Assembly: GCF_027942865.1 (NCBI RefSeq)
Contig: NC_134510.1
Span: 19,461,209 to 19,525,208, forward strand
Source: Odontesthes bonariensis
Lineage: Eukaryota; Chordata; Actinopteri; Atheriniformes; Atherinopsidae
DNA length: 64,000 nt
Direction: 5' to 3'
Made by a program: the position numbers and the translations under genes
The notes under the pieces: model-generated
What the model was told of the DNA's origin: nothing
The model's input: the letters and a program-made list of their open reading frames with translations, nothing else
Database searches by the model: none
Shown here: piece after piece, positions 53,054 to 64,000 of the stretch
How positions within the stretch are numbered: the first letter of the stretch is position 1
Layout: each line of letters opens with the position of its first letter

Positions 53054-56000
53054 ATGAGGAATCTGTTGTTGTTGTTCCTCGTCGGGCTGACGACAGGGTT
53101 CATCAGTGATAAAGTAAGTACCTTTTAATATGCGTTTTTGTTTTGCTCGTAGACTAGGAGACGACACCCTCAACTTTTTGTCTTTCTTTCAACTTCAAAC
53201 AAAGTCACTTTTGAGCCGTTAGGATACGTTAGGAAAAGTCAAACCTCCGAAACGTTTTATGTTGTTCGGTGTTATTGTTTGTTTTTCTTCTTAAACGTTC
53301 TCATTTTAAAATGGTGGGTGTTTAACTGTCTTTTCCCAAACTTTAATGCCATGTTGTCCTTGGTCGTTAAATTTGTCATTACACTTTTAGTAGATCCCTC
53401 ACATCCATGTGGTCCAGTAGCAGAGAGCATGTGAATAAAACAAATGTCGACAATCAACCAGTTTTTTTTTTTTGTTTGTTTTTAATGCATGATCAACCGC
53501 TATCCTCTTCGGAACCAATAGTGCTTACATAAGATGTAAGTTACTAATACAGGGTTTGCTGGTATTTGGCAATACATTGTGTATTCAAGCCAAGTTCAAG
53601 CGTCCATTTGGTGTCAGGTTCACCAGTCTGTTCATCCTCTAGCTCACAGCTTTGACATTTAAACCAAAACTTCCAGACGTAGCCTGAATTAATCATCCTT
53701 ACAGGGTTTAGGCCCCGTTTTGAAGCTTGGGAACTTGCTAAATGAAATTATGAACCAGTAAATGGTTAATATTCAACCAGAATTTGCTATGAATCTGAAC
53801 ATCCCTCTGGCTGAACTGACAAATCTGTCTTAACTTAAAACTAGATGAGTTCCTCCCTCTCTCTCTCCTCTCTGGTGTCTGTGTCTTTTAAAGAATTGGG
53901 AAAACACCTGGAAATGGCAGGCTCAAGCACGGCTCTGTTCGTTGTCACAAATATGAAAATACATCCTGGTTGCGTGATTTATTGACTGTAAAAATCCCAA
54001 ATGAGAGCCAAGGAACTTCACCAGCACTCCAGAAATGAATATTTAAGATTTATGGACTGTATATTGTGAAAGGGAGATAAATAAAACCTGAGACTTTGCT
54101 GGCCGAAGGAAAGGCAGACGCTAAGTAGAACTGAAAGAGTTTCAAAGTTGTTCTATACTGTTTGACTGTTTTTTTTCCTGTTTAAGATTCCATGCTTTGT
54201 GTATCTAATACAGTATTCAATCTCCTGTGGATACAATGCAACACACACATGCTTGGATTCAGAATAGGATGTTTTTTGTTTGTTTTTTTTTTTAATGTGA
54301 ACATCCACAAGCCAAACACAGATAAATGTTTCAATTCACCACTTAATTGTGTGTACACTTTGTTTGTTTGGGTTTTTTTTGTCAGAAAACTACCACCCAC
54401 TTTCCTATTTTGCTGGAGTGAAGTTAGTGGCTTAAGTGCTAATTTGCCATCCTTCTTAGTTTCCTTTTTGCTTCATGCTTCCAGTGCTGCCCTAAATTGC
54501 TGGGCGTGATGGGTTGCATCGTATATCTAAACAGTCTCTCTCTCCGAGTGGGGCTGAGGTGGCCACACAATTGCCGGTTAGTCAGCAGTGATGGTGCTCC
54601 CATCTGAAAGATGAATGTTGAAACAAGATTTCCGCCCCTGACAGTTTGTGGGCTGGTAGCTGTGTCATTTTCTGGATGGATGACTCACAGTGAGTCCCAC
54701 AGGGCTAGTCCAGGCAAGCACATAACTGCGTGGGATACACGCAGTTTTCCATCCAACCACACAAGGTATGAGGAAGAGGGTGACACCTCATCACAATATC
54801 ACTTATTGATGTTTTCATGGTGCCTTTGAGGAACAATACTAAAATATGGTGGCTGAACTACTTTTGGGACAGACCTCTTTCTTTTTTCTTTTATAGATGT
54901 GTATTGCTGTGGAGAATTGTTAAACAGCTAAGTCTGCCTGAAGCTTCATGCGCTCAGTTATCAGCTTTAGACACAACATTGTTCAGTGTTAGAAGGGAAC
55001 ACCGCATGTTTGTGTGGCTTTGAGACTATATCCTTGATATTGTTTTGATGTTTTTTGGTTTTCAGACTCACATTGCCCTTGTCAAATGTTTCCGACTAAA
55101 CTCCAAGAGTCATTAAAAACGGAAGCAAAGCATTTTGCTGTGAGAAACGCCAGAAACTAGATTTGAGCACAAAAGTTCTTCGACCGGCACACAGCTTTGT
55201 TATTAAATGGTGTTGGCTACGACCTTTAGTATGGAGTCAGCAGTTAGGACTTCTTAAAGTTGTCCACGTGTCGGGCAAAAGTAGATATCGTGTCACATGT
55301 GTATGTTTGGAGAAAGACGGTCTTATCAAACATCGGGAAGACCTGCTGAGCCCTATCAGAAATTCTCTTTCTTTCAGTATCGGATATTCCAGAGGCCACA
55401 GCAGCTGGTAAATAACAAAATATGTCTTGATGTTGAGGGGGTCAAACATATTGTGGCTCGTATCCTTTGTTAAACATATATCTCATTTACGCAGCATTGT
55501 GTACTGTGGCCCTGGCCAACTCGATGCTGATGACAGCTTCTTTTTGTGTGCTTTTCTTTATTGCACAACCTCGCTCTTGACCCCAGTGCTCTCTCATTGA
55601 CTTCCATCTCAAGCTCAAATTATTTGTCAGCCCAGAAAAAAGCCGGAAAAAAAAGATTAGTTAATTTTAACAACCCTAATTCCATCAGAAATTCAAGCTT
55701 TGGAACTGAGCTCCCATAACGTGCCAGATAATCCCTCTCCTCTGTATTCCAGAGAATGCAGCGTCCCTTATTGCCCAAAACATTTTTAAGCTTCGATTTT
55801 CAAGCTCCTTTGCCACAGTTAATTTGAAATAAACCTCTCTGTCTCTGGATCGTGTTTACATATGGCTTTGCCGATAGAGCTTTTAACTTGCATTTGTGAT
55901 TGGTACAGTGAACTGTGTTCACAGACGAGGCTTTCTGCAATCTCTTTACTTGAGTCCATACAGTGACTTTTATATATTTTTTGTAATGACAGAATCTCAA

Positions 56001-56618
56001 GCATTTTTAATGCCGTGTCACCTCAGGGCCTAAAGACTATGGTCTCTGAATCGTTTGATATTATTCACTGTAGATGATGGAATATCTCACGTCCTCACCT
56101 TTTATGTTGAGGAACATTATCATGACATTTCTCCACAGTTTGACACTTTTTTTTTTTTTGTTAACTGAACTTCTGAGAGACTCTGCCTCTCTAAGGGGCT
56201 CTTTCTATACCAAATCATGTTGCTGACCTGTTGCCTGTTAACCCAATTAGTTACAACATGTTCCTCCAGCCTTTTGTCGTCTCCATTCCAATTTTATTTA
56301 TTTTTTATTTTTTTGCGGACGTGTTGCTGCCATCAAATTGAATAATATATTTCATGAAATCGTAAAATGTCTCATTTGTTTTCTGTTTGATTGGAAACGG
56401 ATTGTTGTTTAGAGATTTGCGGGTCTTCCCATCGTTTACACAGCCTCCCTAACTTTTTAGAATATTGGGTTGGTAGATTTGATAGTGTCCTCTTCCAAGA
56501 CACTTTCTGTATCGTATATCTGTTAAATTGTACCAGTCTGATCCGGCTGTTTCCAGTAAACCGTCCTCTCTATGACAAAGCATCAGGATACCACATTTTA
56601 TATATGCCCCGTGTCTAT

Positions 56619-56662
<44 letters not shown>

Positions 56663-59600
56663 TAGGCTACATACGTATGTTTTCCAGATGTTAGTAACCT
56701 CTGTGTCGTGTCTTCCCTGTTGCAAAGCTTCTCTCCGTCTCAGGGGACACACAAAGAAAGTGATTTAATGCTTTAAAGTTTATGATACATAACCTGTCTT
56801 TCAAACACCATATTTCCTACTTTATGAATAATCCAGTAGATGGTATGTTGTGATGGGTTTTGTAAAGAACTGGCAACATCTTTGTAAAATAGACCCCACA
56901 CACACACAATTAGGCCTATCAGATTTTCTTTTTCCATATCTGAATATGTGCATCTGCCTTATTTCTTATTATTGATGTCGTACTATATTCTCAAATGAGA
57001 ATCATGATTTCAACCTTACAACATGGCACCATCTTAGTGTACAGCAGGGTGTTGGTTTAAAGTAAATGTACGTGGTGGGAACGGTATTGGTATTCAGCAG
57101 CACCTGAGGTCACAGTCGGACTACTTCTTGTGTCCTTACAAGGGAATCCTGCCGCCCTCACAGGAGCTCTTATGTCAGTATTGACCTGCTCTCTGACAGA
57201 GCTACAAACAGTCCAGCCTGCTCACGTGTATTTGAAGGTGAATTGAAGCTACCCTTAAGCTTACAGCTCATTTACAGAGTCTGAAATCAAAGACGTATCA
57301 GTCTTTAAATGGAAGTGGGTGTGTTGTATGCATTTTGTTAACAATTGCAGCCTTTTTGTGTATTAGTGCTTGTGTGTTTGGTTTTGACAGGCACAGCATC
57401 TGGTTTTGTAATCCCTGGCTGAAGACAGCTGGAATTACTCTTCTGCTATTTTAGTCAGGCTTGATATTATGATATTCTGCTGTCTTCTGAAATAAATGTT
57501 GTCGACTTCTGTCCCCGCAATTTAAACCCATCTGGCTTGTCTCATTGTCTCCAAATATATTACCATATTGTTAGTCTCAGAAACCTCGGGCCAAGCTTCA
57601 ACTAAGAAAAAGTCTTTGCAGAGTTTCTTCTAGTTTATACAGCCCCAAAAGGGGTTCTCGTAGCTTTCCGATAGTCTACAGAATGCAAAAATGTTTACTG
57701 AGCAACTACAGGAGGAATATACAAACTTGTCTGAGTCTCTGCTCACTTAGTTCTGACATTCTGATCGCCAAAACTGGTATTGACAAGTGGAGGCTCTTTT
57801 CTTTAAGATATCGTTCATACCCTAACTTCCCTAGAATAATAGATATTCATTGCAGTAAGACAGAATGATTCACCTCGCTACACGCCTTCTTCTTTGTCTT
57901 TAGCACCTGTTTTATGAAACGCACACAGAAGTATCTCTGTCTCCCTCCCTCCCTTCCTTCCTCCAGTCTCTCCTTTCTAACTCTCAGCACCTGTGTTAGT
58001 GAAAGCATAGTATACATACCAGACATACTTTAAGTCTCAATGGGCCATATTCATCCATTTGCATGTGTGTGTTCCACTCTGTCTTTACACCAACTTATGA
58101 GTGATCCTTCCCTTCCCCTCTCTTTTTTTTTGAATTTCAGCCATTGTCAGGCTTCCATTTTTTTTGTTTGTTTTCCAGTTCGCCTCAGGCGTTTGTTGAA
58201 TTACCCGCTGTCTGACTGGGCTTTAGATGAAGAGAAAATAGGCCTTTGGTCTTCATCACACTCCTTTCTGTAGTGTTTTGGTTAGTGGGAGGTTTTCCAG
58301 AGCTGCAGCAGTCTTTTCCACGTGCGTGTGCACGTCTGTGTGTTTTCTTTGAAGCTGCTTTATCTCTCCCCCTCCTCCGCTGAAAGACACTTAGATCTAT
58401 GCTAACTGGCACTGTGATGTATTGCATATTACTGCCACCGCACATGAATTGAGCTCTGATCTACTGTGCATACAATAGTATGGATGCACTGGTTTCCATC
58501 ACATGCAGCATATTTGGCGAGCTTACATCATTGGTTGTGAGAGGTATTGTCTTACTCCAGAACGCCAGAGACTTGCACATGGTTTCAATTAGAGGAAGGA
58601 ATTCAGCAAGTGTGAATTTATGTGTGGCTTCGTCTCTCCTTCTCCTTTTTTGTCTTTTGTTAGTTTTTCCTCCTCTACTTGAATGATGATGCCTGTGTTT
58701 AATTAATTTTTTTTTCTCGTCTCCCTTGCAGCTCTACGTCTTAACCCAGCCCACCGCTACCACAGCGGATGACTTGTACATTGAAGGCCAAACATCAGGT
58801 GACCTCCCTGTAGATGATGAAGATGGTGCAGATGATGGGTCAGGCTCCGGATCTGGATATTGGTGTAAATAGACTTGCCTTTTCAACTCTCTTTTGTTTG
58901 TAACGTGATTTTAGAAAATAGAAATTGCTGCGGGGGATGTTTCAAAAGGTTTGTGAAAATATGCAACATGCGTGGCTTATGAACCTTATTTGGAGCTAAA
59001 TCTCTTGTCCTCCATCACATCTCCTCACAGGCATTTCTTAGAATTATTCCTCTACTTGCTCGTTGAACGGGAAGTTTTATAGTGGAAAATAATTATTACA
59101 CAAATGAGACATTAACCCCGTTCCTGTACATATGTAAGCCGATGAGCAGTAACAAATGCTAGTGCTTGTACATTGAGACACGGAAGCACTCTGTGAGCCA
59201 GGTGTTTGTCCTGAGGTGATGTGTCATTAAACAGGTGAGGTTTTATTAGAAGTTCGGAAACGTCAGATGATCCTTGCCAGTTCTATGAATGACTTACCTG
59301 TACTGTATGCACATCATGAAAGATCTGGCTGAACATTTAGTGCAATCGGATGAAAGATGTACGCTCACAATTCGCATTCTGTAGAAAACTGAATGGCAAG
59401 CATATCATTTTACCGCCACCGTCCGATTAAAAGTAGTTTCGTCTCAAAATGTTTTGTCTTAGTAGACGGCCAAATAGAAGTTCTTTATTTCTCACTATTC
59501 AAGAAAAAAGGTTTAAAAAATAAATAAGGTGCCCTGCGACGTGTGGGTTGTGGTGGTGACTGTTTCCTCTATCTCAGCTCCCAGCTCCCTGGATGAAGAA

Positions 59601-60556
59601 GAAATGAGCAGGAGGGCCAACCTCTCCCCATTCTCCAAACCTCCGCCATCAGCGGTCTCCACTGCAACCACAGTGACAGACAGCCAGGATGCAGCGCGTA
59701 CAACACAGGACAGGAGTCAAGAGGTAAAATAACACATTTCCTTTCCTCCAAATCCTCACAGAAAAGTCTGAATACCTTTAAGACTCGGCTCCTAAACAAC
59801 AGATGTGATGTTCTGTTTATTTCTCATGTTTTCAAGGCTTAATAAAAAAAGTCCACTCTGTGGACTAAACAATGCTGTATTTAATACCAGGGAATGTCTT
59901 GTTTTTAGTTTTACATTGTTATCAAGTGCTTTGTGTATTTTTCGTGTGTTCTTCCAGATGCTGGACACAAACCCAACATCCAACGGTGTCTTCGATATGT
60001 CCAGCCCCGACCCCAGCAACGTTCCTCTCGTTGAAACCACTACGGCTGAATTCAGCACAGACATCGCTGTAACCAAGTATGTCAACGAAGACGAAAGTCT
60101 GGATACTGGGAATGGGGTGACGCCCATAGAGGAAGTCCTGCTCAAAGCAGTCGAAAAGGACGTTTTTGCAGATCGAGACAGCCAATTTCATGACAGAGGC
60201 ACTCACGAGGAAGTGACTTCTGAGAACATGTGGGAGAGGACGGAGGTGCTGGCAGGTGAGGATAGATTTTTATTTATTTTTTTCTCTCTCTCTCTTTACT
60301 GCTGACTGTGTTTCATAAGTGGCTTTTATTTCTAAAAAACTTATGGGGTGAGCATATTGTTTTAAGTTATTTTATTCCGTTGTCCTCTCCAGCTGTGATA
60401 GCATGTGGAGTGGTTGGATTCCTCTTTGCCGTGTTCCTCCTCCTCCTCCTCGCCTATCGCATGAAGAAGAAGGACGAAGGAAGCTATGACCTGGGAGACA
60501 CCAAACTCTCTGCAACAGCTTATCACAAAGCGCCGACCAAGGAGTTCTACGCCTGA
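53054..60556 (+). CDS. sdc2: syndecan-2 heparan sulfate proteoglycan core protein
   Basis: Single-pass cell-surface proteoglycan that binds growth factors and matrix and acts with integrins. Five exons: 53054-53113, 58732-58864, 59578-59723, 59958-60255, 60393-60556; 266 residues (human syndecan-2 has 201). Exon 1 is the signal peptide ([16 protein letters not shown]). Exon 2 holds the glycosaminoglycan region, acidic residues around Ser-Gly pairs at about 42, 57, 59 and 61 ([11 protein letters not shown]). Exons 3-4 form a long Ser/Thr/Glu-rich stalk ending ERTEVLA. The membrane segment is about 213-234, followed by C1 [13 protein letters not shown], a variable region [11 protein letters not shown] that matches syndecan-2 in length and place, and C2 APTKEFYA with the PDZ-binding end. 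Syndecan-4 would have a KKPIYKK variable region, so sdc2 is preferred. Donor of exon 2 was chosen as GGT|GTAAAT because only this keeps phase. Confidence 0.94.
53114..58731 (+). other. sdc2 intron 1 (5.6 kb)
   Basis: Long first intron, usual for syndecans. It holds a GT microsatellite (56622-56658), T tracts at 53461-53470 and 56151-56160 and a short ACAC run at 56897-56906. No alternative exon or known repeat family could be supported. Confidence 0.55.
56622..56658 (+). repeat. (GT)n microsatellite
   Basis: About eighteen GT units in sdc2 intron 1. Confidence 0.95.
58865..59577 (+). other. sdc2 intron 2, no feature recognised
   Basis: AT-rich spacer between the glycosaminoglycan exon and exon 3; nothing to report. 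Confidence 0.5.
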
Positions 60557-61062
60557 ACCCACCAACAGAGACAATCTATAGCGAGATTTTTCCCCTGCCA
60601 ATCAGGATAGAATACGGATCTCTAAACGGCTGCATAAGATTCCTTTTTGTTGAAGTTTGAAGTAATTTTTCATCATTCCCACCTTTCGTCCCCTGCCATA
60701 TTTTCCTTTTTTTTTTTTTCATCTTTTGCTCTACAAAATGTTTAGCTTTTGTGCAGAAAGAGTCATAACAAAACCAAACGAGACTCCTATGATGCATTCA
60801 CGTCATTTCCTGTTCGGGAAAGACTCGGCCATAATTACACATCCTACATTTTAGGAAAGGAATCTTTTCCCTTGTATCACCATCGATCAAAGCTGTTGTA
60901 GTGTTTGTAAAGTTGTCGACCTGTAGCCTCTGATAACACTGTGCCTTTAGACCCGCTAAACTTCTCTAAGTGGAACCACACTGAAATTGATTGTTCCTTT
61001 TTTAAAGGATCCGCAGCTGAAAGAGCTCAGCTTCACATCTTGAGGGAGATGACAGAAACATG

Positions 61063-61068
61063 AATAAA
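61063..61068 (+). terminator. proximal sdc2 poly-A signal
   Basis: AATAAA about 500 bases after the stop codon. Confidence 0.45.
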
Positions 61069-63225
61069 GACACCATTTTAATGTTTTTGGAATACTTTTA
61101 GTATAAACGGTACTAGATATAAGATTATTGTGATGAAGGGCCTTTAAAAGCTGACTTAATTTCCCATTTGAGCTCATGTTTGCTTTGCTTGTTAACAGCT
61201 GTGTGTGTTACATTTCATTTTGCCTCTTTTTTTTTTTTTTTTTTTTTTGTGCTGTAATGAATATTTTTGTTATTTTCATATGCTGTTCAGTATTGCTACG
61301 AGAGATTTTGTTACTCTGTAGGTACAAGTGTGTGTTTTCTCACAGATATATGATACTTATAGAACTGACCAAATATAAATGTGCATTATTTGTGTTTAAT
61401 GGAAATAATTTGCGTAGCTTTTTAAAGGTGTTTTTAAATGTTTTGAGATTATATTTCGTTACGCCAGTTTCGATGAGATTTCTGTTGTTGGACTACGTTG
61501 GTGGCCTTGGCGAAAGTCCCTCGCGCGTGTATTTTCAGAGCATTTGTGATTATTTTCAGGATTATTTTTTATTTTGGTGACTGCTTTCTGCAGGCACGTG
61601 GAACAGGTGAAGCCAAAGCTGATGACTATAATTCAGAACCCAAAGAAGTGACCGATGTTTTCTGGCCACAGCCAAAGCACATTCCATTCTGACTGTCCGC
61701 TGCATACAGCTGTAATAGTGGGTTTGAAGTTAAAGGGACAGTGATGGCATTTCGTGTTTCTTTACGGTTCGGCGTGTCAGAGTTTACACAGCAGGGTTAG
61801 AGTTAAGAAAAAAAAAAAAGAAAAAAACTCTCAGCTTTGACAAGAACTTTCTGTTTCATCATCTGATCTTTGTGTAAATAGGTTTTAAAGAAGTGTTCCC
61901 TCATATTCAGACTTTACCTCAAACAGCCAAAAGAGTGGCGGGAGCTGCAGTGAGGATGTGGAAGGCAGTCAGTAGCAGTGACTGGAGGGTGGTATTCCCT
62001 TCTGAAAGCACATAAACACCCTGCTGAAGGTATATTTTGGTAATAGATTTTAGGACTTTGCCATGTGCACGGATTTAAAGTAGCTTCCTAATGCCTACAA
62101 CATGTCAGGGAGGACAGTTTTACAGCTGCTTCTTACTGAGTTTCTGTGTTTTTTGTAAAGGTCATGCTAACTTTTTTTTATAAACATCGGTTATCAACAT
62201 GAATACAAACAGTGGTTGATGTAGAAAGGTGAAGCAAGAGGCAGCAGACTCATGAGTTATCACCAAAATACTTATACCGGTACATATATTTCAGAGCTTT
62301 TGATGTTTTTGTTAGGTCTCATTCTACTCATTCCTGTGTAGAAGTTTAATGAATATTTTCCTTCACTCGTGAGTCAAAGGTCGTTGTCTTTTTTTACGCT
62401 GGCGTTTTTTTTTTCTGGTCTATATCAATAGAAGTTACACTTTCAAAAGCTTCTTGAGATTAATTGCAAGCCGTCAGGAATAAACAGGAGGATGTGGTCG
62501 CCAACACACTGTGACATACTTTAAATGTGGTGAACGCTTGAATCCGCAGTGCCTCGCAGTGCTTTCGTGCGCTTTCATTTGCAGCGCGGTTACAGTCTTC
62601 GGGGTCAGGCTTTGAGCTGTACAGGGTCACGGCTGTTCGTTCTGGGTTAGATGTCGCTGCACCAGTGCGATCGAGGAAACTTTCTGTCTGTGGGAACCAG
62701 ACCCAACAAGGTGGCAAAGACAACGGGTTAGTGCCCACTGGCAAACCAGCAAGAGAGGACACACAGTAACCCATCAAGTTTAGTTTATACAGAATGTATG
62801 TTACACTATAATTTATATAGATTAAATTATACTCGCTTAGATTAGAATCCAGGACAATATGACAGTGATAATTAGGATTGTGTAGTATTGTACAGAAGCC
62901 TATTTGTATTTGCTTAATGGCCAGGCTTTTTATAAATACATATAATCGTGTTTAGCATAATTGACTAGATTTGTTCTATTAATTTTCAACTTCGTTATCT
63001 GTTACCAAAAATGCTCTTTCTCATATAAATACATTTGATAAAGTTCTTTCTAGATAAAGTGTACCTCTATCTTTATTACAGTTGAATATGGGTGGATTGA
63101 AGCCTTGGTTTCATTAAATAAACTACTACACAGCAGTGATCAACAACCATGCAATATGATATTTGTGTCTGGAGGCGTCGAAGAGACAACTGTGTTGCTG
63201 ATGTATCTTTGGAGCTGCACTACTG

Positions 63226-63231
63226 AATAAA
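63226..63231 (+). terminator. distal sdc2 poly-A signal
   Basis: AATAAA in CTGAATAAAAGATG, followed by a GT-rich stretch (GTGTGAGAGC) about 65 bases later. Confidence 0.45.
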
Positions 63232-63250
63232 AGATGTGGCTTTGATTCAG

Positions 63251-64000
63251 AGGTAAATGTGGCTGGTTTCATTTCATTTGCTCAGGGGATTGGTTCAGTG
63301 TGAGAGCATGCGTTACATATTTTGCTCTCATACACATGTCAACAACGCAAATGTATTGAGTTAACAGTGTGTGTTGCTGTTTCTGCCCTTCTGTTGACCC
63401 TTTCTCATTCTCACTTTTCTATAAATCTTTCTTCTTTGTTCTACATGTTTGCACAGTACTGTAGAAAAAGGGGGAAGAAATCCTCCCCGCCTTCGCTAAC
63501 AAATGTGATCCCATGAGAGAGAGAAAGAGAGAGAAAAAAGGGTTTTCAAACCACGGCGTCAAACCAAGTGAGCAGCATTTGGACTGAGCCAAATGGTCAG
63601 ATGTTTTCCAATACCTGATGATGCTGAGAACAAAGCTCATGTGACAGTGGAGGCTGACGAAAGGCTGAGAGATTTATTATGTTGATGAAAGTCAATAACA
63701 GTTCCCTAAAAAAAACTTGCGCATAAGTACCTAATATTACGCAAGTAGTAGTAATGTGTAAGAACCCAAGTTAATTTGATATGGGTGGGACACTTGGAGT
63801 GGAAAGCATAGCAGGGACTGCAAAGGAATGCAGATTAGTGGTAAAGAAAGATGGGGAGGAGGGGACCACAGACTGGGATGTGGGCAGATAAGTGCTGTGT
63901 TTTCTACAGTGGGGATACAATGCATTCCAAGCACAGGCATTATTATGTCAACTAAAAATGCTCACAAGAAGAGCAAGGCCTGTGTATAGTGATATTATAA
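63251..64000. other. right-hand intergenic sequence
   Basis: No exon, repeat family or RNA gene recognised. A GAGAGA/GAAAAA stretch lies at 63515-63539. Confidence 0.5.

Larger units (their letters stand above)
60557..63250 (+). other. sdc2: sdc2 3' UTR
   Basis: Long AT-rich trailer. AATAAA occurs at 61063-61068 and again at 63226-63231, so a short (about 0.5 kb) and a long (about 2.7 kb) 3' UTR are possible. Contains a T22 run at 61227-61248. Open frames inside are not supported. Confidence 0.55.

Noticed and set aside
61176..61692. Two open frames (134 and 64 codons) after sdc2
   Set aside because: They lie in the AT-rich sdc2 3' UTR, include a poly-Phe run from a T tract and show no family features.

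Overview
The window is vertebrate nuclear DNA, almost certainly from a ray-finned (teleost) fish. Genes are split into many small exons with GT/AG borders, introns are mostly short, intergenic gaps are 1-2.5 kb, microsatellites are frequent, and dispersed repeats of a type familiar from teleost genomes lie in introns. There are no operons, CRISPR arrays or recognisable tRNA/rRNA genes.

Layout. (1) Positions 233-31750, plus strand: the 3' part of the focal adhesion kinase gene (ptk2/FAK1), from the exon carrying the Tyr397 autophosphorylation site through the kinase domain, proline-rich linker and FAT domain to the stop at 29846. The FERM exons lie to the left of the window. Besides the constitutive exons I find three in-frame microexons (18, 21 and 9 nt) matching in size, place and phase the neuronal FAK boxes 6, 7 and PWR, a large unexpected 264-codon symmetric cassette exon (16410-17201), and a candidate internal first exon (to 23980). 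(2) 31941-33860, minus strand: a small GPI-anchored Ly6/uPAR three-finger protein, tail-to-tail with ptk2. (3) 36315-40911, minus: a 17-exon CLPTM1L-family lipid scramblase gene, divergent enough that it may be a paralogue. (4) 42176-50623, plus: mrs2, the mitochondrial Mg2+ channel, head-to-head with the CLPTM1L-family gene. (5) Nested on the minus strand in mrs2 intron 4 (44954-about 47850): an integrin-beta-like gene with PSI, hybrid-domain and I-EGF modules but no beta-I domain, transmembrane segment or tail. It carries two opposite 1-bp frameshifts and is called a pseudogene, or a broken allele of a soluble integrin-beta-like gene. (6) 53054-60556, plus: syndecan-2 (sdc2), followed by a long 3' UTR to about 63250. 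The last 750 bases show no gene.

The genes are not a pathway in the bacterial sense, though FAK, syndecan-2 and integrins all act at cell-matrix adhesions. The items most worth a second look are the FAK cassette exon, the set of FAK microexons, the internal FAK first exon and the nested beta-I-less integrin. All exon borders were read by eye from splice signals, reading-frame phase and remembered family sequences. No alignment, RNA data or database search was available.
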